Assembly (NCBI GenBank): GCA_031271905.1
Contig: JAISUT010000023.1
Location: 1-64,000, forward strand
Length of the DNA: 64,000 nucleotides
From: Acidobacteriota bacterium
Lineage (GTDB): Bacteria > Acidobacteriota > UBA6911
Direction: 5' to 3'
How positions within the stretch are numbered: the first letter of the stretch is position 1; each line of letters opens with the position of its first letter. Of this stretch, positions 23,914 to 32,267 are shown piece after piece. The notes beneath the pieces were generated by a model. It saw only the letters and a list, made by a program, of their open reading frames with translations, searched no databases and had not been told where the DNA came from. The position numbers were made by a program, and so were the translations under genes.

Positions 23914-26082
23914 TCAGTCCGACGCACGCTTGCGCACGTCGCAAAGCAAGGCCTTGTAGACCGGGAATCCGGAGATCGGGTCGCGGTTGTCGAAGTCGGT
24001 CAGTTGGTTGACGTTCGCCCTCTGCCACTCCGGTGTGCCCAGCGGTCCCCCGCCCCCCATGTTGGCCTCCACGACGCCGCGCGTCACGTCGTTGGTGACG
24101 TGGGCGCGGAACGCGACCCGTCCACGCGGCGAGACGACCTCCACCTCGTCGCCGTCTTGGATGCCGCGGGCGCGGGCGTCATCGCCATGGATGTGTACGA
24201 GCGGCCAAGGCTGCCGCTTCGCGAGGCTGGGGATGTTATGGTGCTGCGAGCGGAAGTCCGACTGGGTTCGCGCCCCGGAGTTGAACACCAGGGGGTAGGA
24301 TGCCGCGACCTCTGGCGTGGACAGCGGCCCCTCCTGCGGTTCCACATATACCGGCAGCGCATCGTAGCCGTGCCCGCGCAGCCATTCCGAGGCGACCTCG
24401 AATTTCCCGGTCGCGGTCTCGAATCCCGGACGCCCGTCGGCGCGCAGTTCGCCGCGTTCGTACTTCCGGTAACGCCTCTCCCCTCCGGCCAGACGGACGC
24501 CCCCGGCGCTGGCGCGCAGTTCGTCCGGAGTCACGCCCGTGCCACGCAAGGCATATTCGACGGCGGCGGCCTCGTCTTGCGGCCACAACCGGCCATATCC
24601 CAGACGCCGTGCCAACCCGGCGAAGATGGCATAGTCGTTGCGCGCCTCACCCAAAGGTTCGATGACCTTGCGCCGGAACTGGACGAAGTCGCCGTCTTGG
24701 ATGTAGGACTCTATCTCGAACATCGTCGTGGCTGGGAGGCGCAGGTCGGCGTACAGCGAGTCGGCGGTTGGAAAGCGGTCGATCGTCACCAGGAAATCCA
24801 GAGAGCTCAACGCCCGCCGCCACAGATCCGGCGCGGGCCACGAGGTGATGAGGGAGGCGCCTGCGACGATCATGGCTCGCACGGGGTAGGGTTCGCCGCG
24901 CAGGATGGCGCGCGGCAACTCCGCCGCATGCGCCTCCTGCCGCACTTCGTGGTAGAGCGGGTACTTGTCCGATCCGACGGGAGGGCGGCATTGCACCGGA
25001 AGGGGCGTCAACAGGCGGTTGAGCCGCGGTGCGGCGCGACCGAGGAGCAACTTCCCGCCGGGGGCGTCCAGATGCCCGGCCAAGGCTTGGATGGTCAGCA
25101 CGGCGCGGATGGCTTGGACGCCGCAGTTGGAGTATTCCAACCCGGTGTACATGCAGATCGCGCAGCTCCGCGCCCGCCCGATGGCGCGTGCCAGCCGCCG
25201 GATCGTCGCGGGCGTGGTCCAGGTGATGCGCGCGACACGCTCCGGGGGGAACCCCTTCACATACCCCTTCAACTCGTCGAAGCCGTGCGTCCAGTTCTCG
25301 ACGAAGTTGCGGTCGTAAAGCCCTTCGTCTATCAGCACGTGCAAGACGCCCAACGCCAACGCCCCGTCCGTACCCGGTCTGAGCCCCACCCAGCGCGCGC
25401 GCGTCGCCTTCGCGGTCTCGCTGCGCCTGGGGTCGATGACGATCACGCGCGCGCCGCGCTTCTGCGCGTCTTTGATCCGGATCAGCTTTCGAGGCGGTGA
25501 GTCGGTCGCGGGGTTGGCGCCCCAAACGATGATCAGCTCCGCCCGCTCGATGTCTTCGTGGGTTCGGCACATATAGTCGCCGAAGCAGGCGCGGGGGGCG
25601 ATCATCCCATATGAGACATAGCACAGGGAGCCGACCCCGGTCGTGTTGGGTGAGCCAAAGGGGAGGAGGACTGCGTTGGCGGAAGATTCCACCGTCCCCT
25701 CGGGGGCGAATTGCTCGTTCAACCCGTATTCGAAATTGCCGCGCCCGGTGTAGACGCACACGGTCTCTGGACCGAACCTCCGCGCCAGGTTTTGGAGGTT
25801 TTCGGCGATCATGTCGTAGGCTTGTTCCCAGGAGACGCGCTCGAACCGCCCCTCGCCGCGCCCCCCCACGCGCCTTTCCGGATGGAGCAGCCGGTCGGGC
25901 GAATAGACGATTTCGCGCGCCGCCGCGCCACGCGGGCAGACGATGCCCCGAGGGTGGCCTTTCGCCGGCGTCAGCCGATCGATGCGTCCGCCGGACAAGT
26001 GGATGTCCACTGCGCACCCTGATGGGCACACGCCGCACAGCCCCGTGACCGTCTCCCCTTTCCGCTCCATCGCCCCCACCAT
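23914..26082 (-). CDS. molybdopterin oxidoreductase of the DMSO-reductase family
   Basis: A 722-residue catalytic subunit. N-terminal 4Fe-4S motif Cys16-x2-Cys19-x3-Cys23...Cys49 (GLCGVCPSGC, IVCPRG), then the bis-MGD domains with GRGNFEYG, VWGANPATDSPP, IVIDPRRSETA and the C-terminal MopB domain (FNSGARTQSDFRSQHH, VEANMGGG). Cys154 in GSLCYVSY is the candidate Mo/W ligand, as in formate dehydrogenase, nitrate reductase or acetylene hydratase relatives. No twin-arginine signal is seen, suggesting a cytoplasmic enzyme. No electron-transfer or membrane subunit gene is adjacent, so the substrate cannot be assigned. Start at M1 or M5 (26070) is uncertain. Confidence 0.87.
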   Translation of the reverse strand: MVGAMERKGETVTGLCGVCPSGCAVDIHLSGGRIDRLTPAKGHPRGIVCPRGAAAREIVYSPDRLLHPERRVGGRGEGRFERVSWEQAYDMIAENLQNLARRFGPETVCVYTGRGNFEYGLNEQFAPEGTVESSANAVLLPFGSPNTTGVGSLCYVSYGMIAPRACFGDYMCRTHEDIERAELIIVWGANPATDSPPRKLIRIKDAQKRGARVIVIDPRRSETAKATRARWVGLRPGTDGALALGVLHVLIDEGLYDRNFVENWTHGFDELKGYVKGFPPERVARITWTTPATIRRLARAIGRARSCAICMYTGLEYSNCGVQAIRAVLTIQALAGHLDAPGGKLLLGRAAPRLNRLLTPLPVQCRPPVGSDKYPLYHEVRQEAHAAELPRAILRGEPYPVRAMIVAGASLITSWPAPDLWRRALSSLDFLVTIDRFPTADSLYADLRLPATTMFEIESYIQDGDFVQFRRKVIEPLGEARNDYAIFAGLARRLGYGRLWPQDEAAAVEYALRGTGVTPDELRASAGGVRLAGGERRYRKYERGELRADGRPGFETATGKFEVASEWLRGHGYDALPVYVEPQEGPLSTPEVAASYPLVFNSGARTQSDFRSQHHNIPSLAKRQPWPLVHIHGDDARARGIQDGDEVEVVSPRGRVAFRAHVTNDVTRGVVEANMGGGGPLGTPEWQRANVNQLTDFDNRDPISGFPVYKALLCDVRKRASD

Positions 26083-26202
26083 CCGGCATGGGTGAAACTA
26101 AGCATCGAACCCAGCGCCAAACCAACAAGGTTCCCACAAGACATACGGAACCATACGAAACGCTAGTTGTAAGATTACACCTCCATTCAGCTTAGTATGA
26201 TT

Positions 26203-26325
26203 GGGAACCTCTAAAAAGCTCGCAGACAAGGCGTCGCCGCAGATCGAAAAGCGGGGAGTTCGCTGAGGCGAATGAGCATTTTCGACCAAGGCGCAACGCA
26301 GCGTCCGGGGTTTTTAGAGGCGCCC
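26203..26325 (+). repeat. MITE copy C
   Basis: Full copy from GGGAACCTCTAAAAA (26203) to TTTTTAGAGGCGCCC (26325), with the central arms. TGAT lies one base before the left end and directly after the right end, a probable shifted 4-bp duplication. Confidence 0.87.
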
Positions 26326-26484
26326 TGATGTCGAACGGGCAATTTCCACGGCACCGCCCGTTCTTTTGTATTAAAATGAAGGTGTTTTGCGGCGCGTGGC
26401 GAGACGGCCCCGCTTCCGTCTGCGGGGGGCATGCCGCGCCCGCAGCGCCTGATCGGCAACCTTCGGCTTGGGGAATTCGGCGAT

Positions 26485-26943
26485 ATGCACGAATGGGCTT
26501 TGAGCGACGGCATGGTGCGCGCCGCCCACAAGATCAAGATGGAGCGGGGTCTCAAGGAGGTTGTCTCCATCACGGTGGTGCTGGGCGAAGTGCAAGACAT
26601 CGCGCCCGACATCTTCACGGAGATTTTCGACGAGGTGAAGCGCCAGCAAGACGGCTTCGAAGGGACGAAGCTCGTCTTGGAACGCGAACCGGCGGAATTC
26701 CGATGTCACCAGTGCGGCGAAGCCTTCCACTTCGACCGGGGGCTGCTACCCCACGAGATCTCCGAGAACATCCATTTCGTGCCGGAAACCCTGCGCGTCT
26801 ACATCCGGTGCCCCGCCTGCCAGAGCGAGGATTTCGAGATCGTCAAAGGGCGCGGCATCTACATCAAGGAGATCGTCGGGGAGACGGGGGACGGCCTGGA
26901 CGCAGACACAGGGGATGTGGCGGAAGGGCGGGACGCCCGATGA
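26485..26943 (+). CDS. hypA: HypA, hydrogenase nickel-incorporation chaperone
   Basis: A 152-residue HypA/HybF homologue. It starts MHEWALSD (His2 is a nickel ligand in the family) and has the zinc site Cys74-x2-Cys77 and Cys109-x2-Cys112. The ATG at 26485 has GGGGA upstream and matches the conserved N-terminus; the longer reading from 26431 does not. The C-terminal 15 residues are acidic and extra. It overlaps the next gene by 4 bp (ATGA). HypA delivers nickel to NiFe hydrogenase (or related enzymes); no hydrogenase structural genes are in the window. Confidence 0.9.
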   Translation: MHEWALSDGMVRAAHKIKMERGLKEVVSITVVLGEVQDIAPDIFTEIFDEVKRQQDGFEGTKLVLEREPAEFRCHQCGEAFHFDRGLLPHEISENIHFVPETLRVYIRCPACQSEDFEIVKGRGIYIKEIVGETGDGLDADTGDVAEGRDAR

Positions 26944-27668
26944 ACCTGAACCTCGACCCCAGGCCGTATGCCGTCGCCGCCCGCCTCGCCAGCGTGAGGA
27001 GGACCATCGCCGTGAGCGGCTTCAAAGGAGGGGTGGGCAAGTCCAGCGTCGCCAGCCTGCTGGCGCTCGCCTCGACCGACTGCGGCAGGAAGACGGGATT
27101 GCTCGACCTAGACTTCTCCGGCGCGAGCTGCCATCTGATATTGGGCGTCTCCCCGGGGCCGGGCGCAGCGTTCCCGGACGAAATCGAAGGCTTGCGCCCG
27201 CCCGAAGCCCACGGCGTACGGTTCATGTCGCTGGCGTTTTTCACACAGGATCGCGCGGTGCATCTGCGCGGCAAAGAGGTCGCCGACGTCGTCATGGAGT
27301 TGCTGGCGGTGACAAACTGGGGCGAGCTGGATGTCCTGTACCTGGACATGCCGCCGGGGATTTCCGACGCAGCGCTGGAGGTCATGCGCCTGATGCCGGA
27401 CATCGAAGTCGTCGGCGTGCTCACGCCGAGCGTCCTGTCCCGATCACTGGCGTTCCGAGCGTTGCGTTTCAGCGAGCAGTCGGGCGTGAAAACGGCAGGG
27501 GTGATCGAGAATTTCGCGGATGACGCCGCCGAGGGCGTGGACACCGCCGAAGGCTTCAAGGTGCTGGCGCGCCTGCCGTATGACGAGGGTTTCGAGGCGG
27601 CGCTGGGCGATGTCGCGCGCCTCCGGCAGACGAAGCCCTACCGCGTTTTGGGAAAAGCTGCGATCTGA
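26940..27668 (+). CDS. MinD/ParA-type ATPase, probable HypB-like partner of HypA
   Basis: A 242-residue SIMIBI P-loop ATPase: deviant Walker A KGGVGKSS (residues 29-36), LLDLDFSGAS, LYLDMPPGISD and VLTPSVLSRS. It resembles Mrp/MinD proteins. Coupling to hypA by an ATGA overlap fits the ATPase-type HypB described in Thermococcus, which replaces GTPase HypB in nickel loading. No CxxC metal-binding C-terminus of the ApbC/NBP35 type is seen. An Fe-S carrier role remains an alternative. Confidence 0.78.
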   Translation: MNLNLDPRPYAVAARLASVRRTIAVSGFKGGVGKSSVASLLALASTDCGRKTGLLDLDFSGASCHLILGVSPGPGAAFPDEIEGLRPPEAHGVRFMSLAFFTQDRAVHLRGKEVADVVMELLAVTNWGELDVLYLDMPPGISDAALEVMRLMPDIEVVGVLTPSVLSRSLAFRALRFSEQSGVKTAGVIENFADDAAEGVDTAEGFKVLARLPYDEGFEAALGDVARLRQTKPYRVLGKAAI

Positions 27669-27680
27669 CGCGCCGGTGTC

Positions 27681-27797
27681 CTACAGGATGCGGCGCGGGT
27701 TCTCCATAGCGTCGCCAAACGCGCCCACACCCGGCAGGATCAGCCGGGGTGCCTTGCGCATCGCGTCGGGGTCTGCCGAAACCAGCGGATCGCCCCC
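27681..27797 (-). pseudogene. hisH fragment directly behind the Uma2 gene
   Basis: On the minus strand, the 37 codons right after the Uma2 stop codon read GGDPLVSADPDAMRKAPRLI then LPGVGAFGDAMENPRR, ending in its own stop. They match residues about 28-63 of the intact HisH at 29418-30041 with few changes and no internal stop. The fragment lacks the start and the catalytic Cys/His/Glu, so it is a remnant of a partial duplication or recombination. Confidence 0.85.
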
Positions 27798-28385
27798 CTA
27801 CGGCTCCGCCGCGTCTTTCCCGTCTTCCGGCCCTTCCGGGAAGACTTCGGTGAGGTTGACGGCGAGTCCGGGTAGGACTGCGACGTCGATGACGTCCTTG
27901 TCCCCGTAGACTTCCTTTATGTACTTCCCGTTTTCAAGGAGGTTCACCTCGACGAACCGCCGCTTGGGGTCAACGACCCAGTATTCCCTCACGCCATACG
28001 CCCGGTAGAGGGCGAACTTCACCATCCGGTCATGTGTTTCCGTGGAAGGGGAAAGGACTTCGACGACCAGATCGGGCGCGCCGACGATGTTCTTCTCGCC
28101 GATCTTCTTCTTGTCGCAGACGACGATCAGGTCGGGTTGCACAATCGTGTCGTCGTCGGTGTCGGCGTTCAGCCGGACGTCTATCGGGGAAGATATCAGC
28201 TTGCACGGCTTTCCGCGTAGGAAGCTGCCAAATATGAGGGCGAGCTCCCCTGCAATGAGTTGATGCCTCGGCGTAGGCGCTGGCGACATCAGATAGGGCA
28301 CGCCGGCGATCAACTCGTAGCGAACGTCGTCGTCCCACGTTGCGTAGTCCGAATAGGTGTAGCGTTCTTGTTCCGGGAGTGGCAT
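27798..28385 (-). CDS. Uma2-family (DUF820) putative restriction-endonuclease-fold protein
   Basis: A 195-residue Uma2/DUF820 protein with the PD-(D/E)XK-like core: ELIAGVPYLMSPAPTPRHQ, VQPDLIVVCDKKK, GAPDLVVEVLSPST and YGVREYWVVDP. These proteins are numerous in some phyla and of unknown role. GGAGG is positioned well before the ATG. Its stop codon abuts a hisH fragment, suggesting that the gene was inserted or rearranged here. Confidence 0.88.
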   Translation of the reverse strand: MPLPEQERYTYSDYATWDDDVRYELIAGVPYLMSPAPTPRHQLIAGELALIFGSFLRGKPCKLISSPIDVRLNADTDDDTIVQPDLIVVCDKKKIGEKNIVGAPDLVVEVLSPSTETHDRMVKFALYRAYGVREYWVVDPKRRFVEVNLLENGKYIKEVYGDKDVIDVAVLPGLAVNLTEVFPEGPEDGKDAAEP

Positions 28386-28483
28386 TCTCTGGCCTCCTGT
28401 CGCCGCGCCGCCGGAGTCGAAAATTCAACTGCCGTCAAACAAGGTGGATTCTACCACGGAAACGCAAGCCGCGGCGTCGCCAT

Positions 28484-29263
28484 TCACCAGGAAAGCAGCC
28501 GGGCGCGCAAGGCCGCGAAGTCGATCTTCTTGTCGTAGAGCGCGCGGCCTAGGATCACCCCTTCGATCACGCCCGCGCCCGTCCCCCCATCCGCGCCATC
28601 CGCGCCATCCGCGCCGCCGGGGTTGCGCGCTTCCCAGAGCCGCCGCACATCCGCATCGGAGGCGACGCCGCCGCTGCCGATGATCTTCATCCCCGTCCGG
28701 CGGGCGAGGTTCTCCGTCTCCTCGAAGTTCACGCCCGTGAGCATGCCGTCGCGCGCCACGTCGGTGTAGATGATCCGTTCGACGCCCAAATTTTTCATCC
28801 GCAACGCCAGCTCCACCGCGCTCACGCTGGTCACATCGACCCAGCCGCGCAACGCCACCATCCCCTCGCGGGCGTCGATGCCGACGATGACCGCGCCGGG
28901 ATGCCGCTTGACCGCCTCTTCGACCAGCTCCGGGCTGTCGATGGCGACCGTCCCTAAGATCACCCGGTCCGCGCCCAGGTCGAACATCGTCTCTATCTGC
29001 TCCAAGGTGCGCAGGCCGCCGCCGAATTCCACCGGTATCTTCAGCGTCTGGAAGATCTTCTTGGCGATTTCAAGGTGCGCCGCCTGGCCGGTGAACGCCC
29101 CGTCCAGATCGACCAGGTGCAGCCGCCCCGCGCCCAGCGACTCCCAGTGCGCCGCCATCGCCGCCGGGTCGCTGCCGTACTCGGTCGAGCGGGAGGCGAC
29201 CCCCTCTTGCAGGCGGACGCACTTGCCGCCCTTCATGTCCACCGCCGGAATCAATTCAAACAT
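28484..29263 (-). CDS. hisA: HisA, ProFAR isomerase
   Basis: Phosphoribosylformimino-AICAR-phosphate isomerase, a beta/alpha barrel of histidine synthesis. Motifs: LIPAVDMKGGKCVRL, VEFGGGLRTLEQI, VIVGIDAREG, IIYTDVARDGML and IIGSGGVASDADV. Between the last two strands is an extra Gly/Ala/Asp tract made by a 9-bp repeat unit. I start at the ATG whose complement is 29261-29263; an ATG 15 bp upstream is also possible. A MITE separates it from hisH. hisF, hisG and hisIE are not in the window. Confidence 0.93.
   Translation of the reverse strand: MFELIPAVDMKGGKCVRLQEGVASRSTEYGSDPAAMAAHWESLGAGRLHLVDLDGAFTGQAAHLEIAKKIFQTLKIPVEFGGGLRTLEQIETMFDLGADRVILGTVAIDSPELVEEAVKRHPGAVIVGIDAREGMVALRGWVDVTSVSAVELALRMKNLGVERIIYTDVARDGMLTGVNFEETENLARRTGMKIIGSGGVASDADVRRLWEARNPGGADGADGADGGTGAGVIEGVILGRALYDKKIDFAALRARLLSW
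28588..28616 (+). repeat. 9-bp tandem repeat inside hisA
   Basis: CCATCCGCG is repeated three times in tandem, encoding GAD-GAD-GAD on the minus strand. Repeat number could vary by slippage without frameshift. Confidence 0.75.
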
Positions 29264-29297
29264 CGTATCCGCCCCCATGCCGCCCGCCTTGAATTAT

Positions 29298-29416
29298 GGA
29301 ACCTCTAAAAACCCCGGATACTGCGTTGCGCCTTGGTCGAAAATGCTCATTTACCTCAGTAAACTCCGCTTTTCGACCTGCGGCGACGCCTTGTCTGCGT
29401 GCTTTTTAGAGGTTCC
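29298..29416 (-). repeat. MITE copy D inside the his operon
   Basis: Full reverse-orientation copy from GGAACCTCTAAAAA to TTTTTAGAGGTTCC. Flanks are TTAT on the left and TCAT on the right (after the final C), a 3-of-4 match. The right flank contains the hisH stop codon, so insertion was at the very end of hisH. Confidence 0.88.
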
Positions 29417-29417
29417 C

Positions 29418-30041
29418 TCATTTTGCGATGCCGAGGAAGTTCCGCAACAGCCGCTTGCCGTTATCCTGGCTCTTCTCGGGATGGAACTGCGCGCCGAACA
29501 CCTTCCCCCTGCCCGCGACGGAGCAGAAGCGCCGCCCGTAGTCGGTCCAGGCGAGCGCGTCGGCCTCGTCGACGGGGGAGACGTAGAAGGAATGCACGAA
29601 ATAGAAGTAGCTCCCGTCCGGGATGCCTTCGAGCAGCGGCGCAGGTTGGATGCCTTCGAGCTGGTTCCAGCCGATGTGCGGCACCCACAGCCCCGGCACA
29701 TCGAATTTCGTAACGTTACCCGGAATCAGATCCAGCCCGTCGTGGCTGCCGAACTCCTCGCTGTGCGTGAAAAGAAGCTGCAATCCGAGGCAGATGCCCA
29801 GCAGGGGCGTCCCCGCCGCCGCCGCCTCGCGGACGGCCTCGTCCATGCCGGTGCGCCGCAGGTTCTCCATAGCGTCGCCGAACGCGCCCACCCCCGGCAG
29901 GATCAGCCGGTGCGCCTTGCGCACCGCGTCGGGGTCGGCCGAGACCAGCGGCTCGCCCCCCACCGACGCCAGCGCCTTCTCGACGCTGCGCAGGTTGCCC
30001 ATGCCGTAATCGATGATGATGGTCTTGCCGTCGTCTGCCAC
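29418..30041 (-). CDS. hisH: HisH, glutaminase subunit of imidazole-glycerol-phosphate synthase
   Basis: A 207-residue class I glutamine amidotransferase: nucleophile Cys in GICLGLQLLF, His/Glu in FHPEKSQ, plus LILPGVGAFGDAM and WVPHIGWNQL typical of HisH. It gives ammonia to HisF, whose gene is not in the window. It starts with GTG one base after the hisB stop. Its own stop lies directly against a MITE. Confidence 0.94.
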   Translation of the reverse strand: MADDGKTIIIDYGMGNLRSVEKALASVGGEPLVSADPDAVRKAHRLILPGVGAFGDAMENLRRTGMDEAVREAAAAGTPLLGICLGLQLLFTHSEEFGSHDGLDLIPGNVTKFDVPGLWVPHIGWNQLEGIQPAPLLEGIPDGSYFYFVHSFYVSPVDEADALAWTDYGRRFCSVAGRGKVFGAQFHPEKSQDNGKRLLRNFLGIAK

Positions 30042-30042
30042 T

Positions 30043-30633
30043 TCAAAGCACTCCCTTGGTGGATGGCACGCCCTGGACCCGCGCGTCCACGCGGCTCGCC
30101 AGCGACAGCGCCCGCGCGGCGGCCTTGAAGACGGCCTCGAAGATGTGGTGCGCGTTCTTGCCGTAGAGCAGTTCGATGTGCAGGTTCACGCGCCCCTGCA
30201 TGGCGACCGCCCGCCAGAACTCCTCCACCAGCTCCGCGTCCAGCTCGCCCACGCGCTCGCGCCCGGCATCGACCCGGTAGACGATGAAGGGGCGTCCCGA
30301 CAGGTCGGCGACCACGCGCGCCAGCGCCTCGTCCATCGGGAAATAGGCGTGGGCGAAGCGCGTGAGCCCCTGCTTGTCCCCCAACGCCTGCGCCAGCGCC
30401 TCCCCGAGGCAGATGCCGATGTCCTCGACGGAGTGGTGTCCGTCCACCCCAAGATCGCCCTTGCAGGCGACCGCAAGGTCGAACAGGCCGTGCTTGGCGA
30501 AAAGCGCCAGCATGTGGTCGAGGAACTGCACGCCGGTCTGGATGTCCCCCCTGCCCGTCCCGTCCAGGTCGAGCGTCACCGAGACGTCCGTCTCGCGGGT
30601 TGTTCGATGGATCGTCGCTTTTCTCTCGCTCAT
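30043..30633 (-). CDS. hisB: HisB, imidazoleglycerol-phosphate dehydratase
   Basis: A 196-residue monofunctional IGPD with the duplicated Mn-binding motifs (FLDHMLALFAKHG, GHHSVEDIGI and, in the second half, NLHIELLYGKNAHHIFEAVFK in part: LYGKNAHHIFEA). The ATG is preceded by AAAGGTGA. Lies between hisC and hisH in the operon. Confidence 0.95.
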   Translation of the reverse strand: MSERKATIHRTTRETDVSVTLDLDGTGRGDIQTGVQFLDHMLALFAKHGLFDLAVACKGDLGVDGHHSVEDIGICLGEALAQALGDKQGLTRFAHAYFPMDEALARVVADLSGRPFIVYRVDAGRERVGELDAELVEEFWRAVAMQGRVNLHIELLYGKNAHHIFEAVFKAAARALSLASRVDARVQGVPSTKGVL

Positions 30634-30725
30634 AACGTCACCTTTGGATTCTCCGCTAGATTCTCCGCGTTGCCGCACCGGCCGCGTCCTCGGCGCGGCG
30701 CTCCGCAGCGCGCCTCCGCCCGCCC

Positions 30726-31832
30726 CTACCGCACAGCCTCGCGCAACGCCTGCAACAACCGCTCGTTCTCGCGGGGGGTGCCGACGCTGATGCGCAGGCA
30801 CTTGCCCAGCGTGGGGTAGTGCGACACGTCGCGGACCAGGATGCCTTTCGCGTACAGGGCTTCGAACACCGCGTGGGGCTCCCTGGGAACCTCCACTAGG
30901 AAGAAGTTGGCGCGCGAAGGGTACGCCCTCACCCCCGGCACCTCCCCCAGCGCCTTGCCCAGCTTCTCCTTCTCCGCTTTGAGCGTCGCGATGGCGGGCT
31001 GGAAGCGCTCGATATGCTCCAGCGCCGTTTCGGCGGCGACCAGGCTGAACTGGTTGACGTTGTAGGGGAGCTTGGCCTTGGACACCTGCTCGGCCAAACG
31101 CGGGTGCGCCATCATGTAGCCAAGCCGCAAACTCGCCATCCCCATCGCCTTGGAGAAGGTCCGCGTGATGATCAGGCGCGGAAACTCCTTCAACAGCTCG
31201 AAGCCGGTGTAGCCGCCGAACTCGTAATAAGCCTCGTCCAGCAGCACGAAGCCGTCGTACTCGTCCAGGACGCGCCGCAGCCCCGCCTCGTCGATGGCCG
31301 AGCCGGTGGGGTTGTTCGGGTTGTTGATGACGACGATGCCCGCCCGGCCTTCCTTCGAACCGCCGCGCGCTTTCTCGATGATGGCGTCGATGTCGTAGGC
31401 CATGTCCGCGCCCAGCGGGATGTCGATGACGCGCGCCCCCAGCACCGTGGCTATCAGACGGTAGACGGTGAAGGTCGGCACGGGGATGGCGACGGGGGTG
31501 CCGTCGGACACCAAGGTCATCAGCACCGACTGCAGAAGCTCGTTCGAGCCGTTGCCGACCAGGATGCCGTCCTTGGGCCAGCCGGTGAACTTCGACAGCG
31601 CCTGGCGGAGCGAGTCGGGGACGAAGTCGGGATAGCGCGACCACGGGTATTCGCGGAACCGCCGGAAGACCTCGTCCTTGAGGTCGCCGGGGAAGTCGAA
31701 CGGGTTCTCGTTCTGGTTCAGCTTGATGTCCGCTTCGTAGGCGTGCAGCGTGTAGGCGGGCACGTTCAGGACCTGGGGCTTCACCCCGGCCAGCGGGGAG
31801 TTTTTGTCGATGGCGTCGTCGATGGCTTCCAT
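30726..31832 (-). CDS. hisC: HisC, histidinol-phosphate aminotransferase
   Basis: A 368-residue class I/II aminotransferase: LNQNENPFDFP at the substrate entry, GNGSNELLQ for PLP phosphate binding, INNPNNPTGS, LLDEAYYEFGG and the PLP lysine in TFSKAMGMASLRLGY. Converts imidazole-acetol phosphate to histidinol phosphate. Follows the HEPN/MNT pair and precedes hisB by about 90 bp. Confidence 0.94.
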   Translation of the reverse strand: MEAIDDAIDKNSPLAGVKPQVLNVPAYTLHAYEADIKLNQNENPFDFPGDLKDEVFRRFREYPWSRYPDFVPDSLRQALSKFTGWPKDGILVGNGSNELLQSVLMTLVSDGTPVAIPVPTFTVYRLIATVLGARVIDIPLGADMAYDIDAIIEKARGGSKEGRAGIVVINNPNNPTGSAIDEAGLRRVLDEYDGFVLLDEAYYEFGGYTGFELLKEFPRLIITRTFSKAMGMASLRLGYMMAHPRLAEQVSKAKLPYNVNQFSLVAAETALEHIERFQPAIATLKAEKEKLGKALGEVPGVRAYPSRANFFLVEVPREPHAVFEALYAKGILVRDVSHYPTLGKCLRISVGTPRENERLLQALREAVR

Positions 31833-31919
31833 GTGCGTCTAAATTCCTTGGTGCGCATTCCGCGGGGAACGCGCGATCTACAAACCTCTGCCGCGAGCCG
31901 CCGTTTATGGCGCGCCCCG

Positions 31920-32267
31920 CTAGAGGGATTCAGGTTGTTGCACTACGACATGCGCGCGGCGTATCTCTTGGTGAAACTGCCGGGGCAGCTCGTCCCAGAC
32001 ATGCAAATCGACGATGAACGGCAGGTTGCTCTCGTCGAACGCATCGCGCAGTTCGCCCACGGCGCGGCGTTTGTCCTCTGGGACGAACGCCACAAGGTCG
32101 AGGTCCGAGTACGGACGCGCGGTGCCTTTGATCCTCGACCCGTATGCCCAGACGGGGACGCCGGGGAGAAACCGCCGCAGGTATCCCGCCAAGATGTCGC
32201 GCTGGGCGTCGGTGACGGCGAGGGATTTTTCCGGCAGACGCTCCGTCCCCTTTTCGCCTGGATTCAT
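31920..32267 (-). CDS. MNT nucleotidyltransferase, antitoxin-type (MntA-like)
   Basis: A 115-residue minimal nucleotidyltransferase with an exact GSx10DxD motif (Gly43, Ser44, Asp55, Asp57). It starts at an ATG overlapping the HEPN stop (ATGA), so the pair is translationally coupled. In the MntA/HepT systems the MNT partner adds AMP to a tyrosine of the HEPN RNase and silences it. The last residues contain LHVWDELPRQFHQEI, typical of the family. It sits within the his operon between hisD and hisC. Confidence 0.88.
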   Translation of the reverse strand: MNPGEKGTERLPEKSLAVTDAQRDILAGYLRRFLPGVPVWAYGSRIKGTARPYSDLDLVAFVPEDKRRAVGELRDAFDESNLPFIVDLHVWDELPRQFHQEIRRAHVVVQQPESL

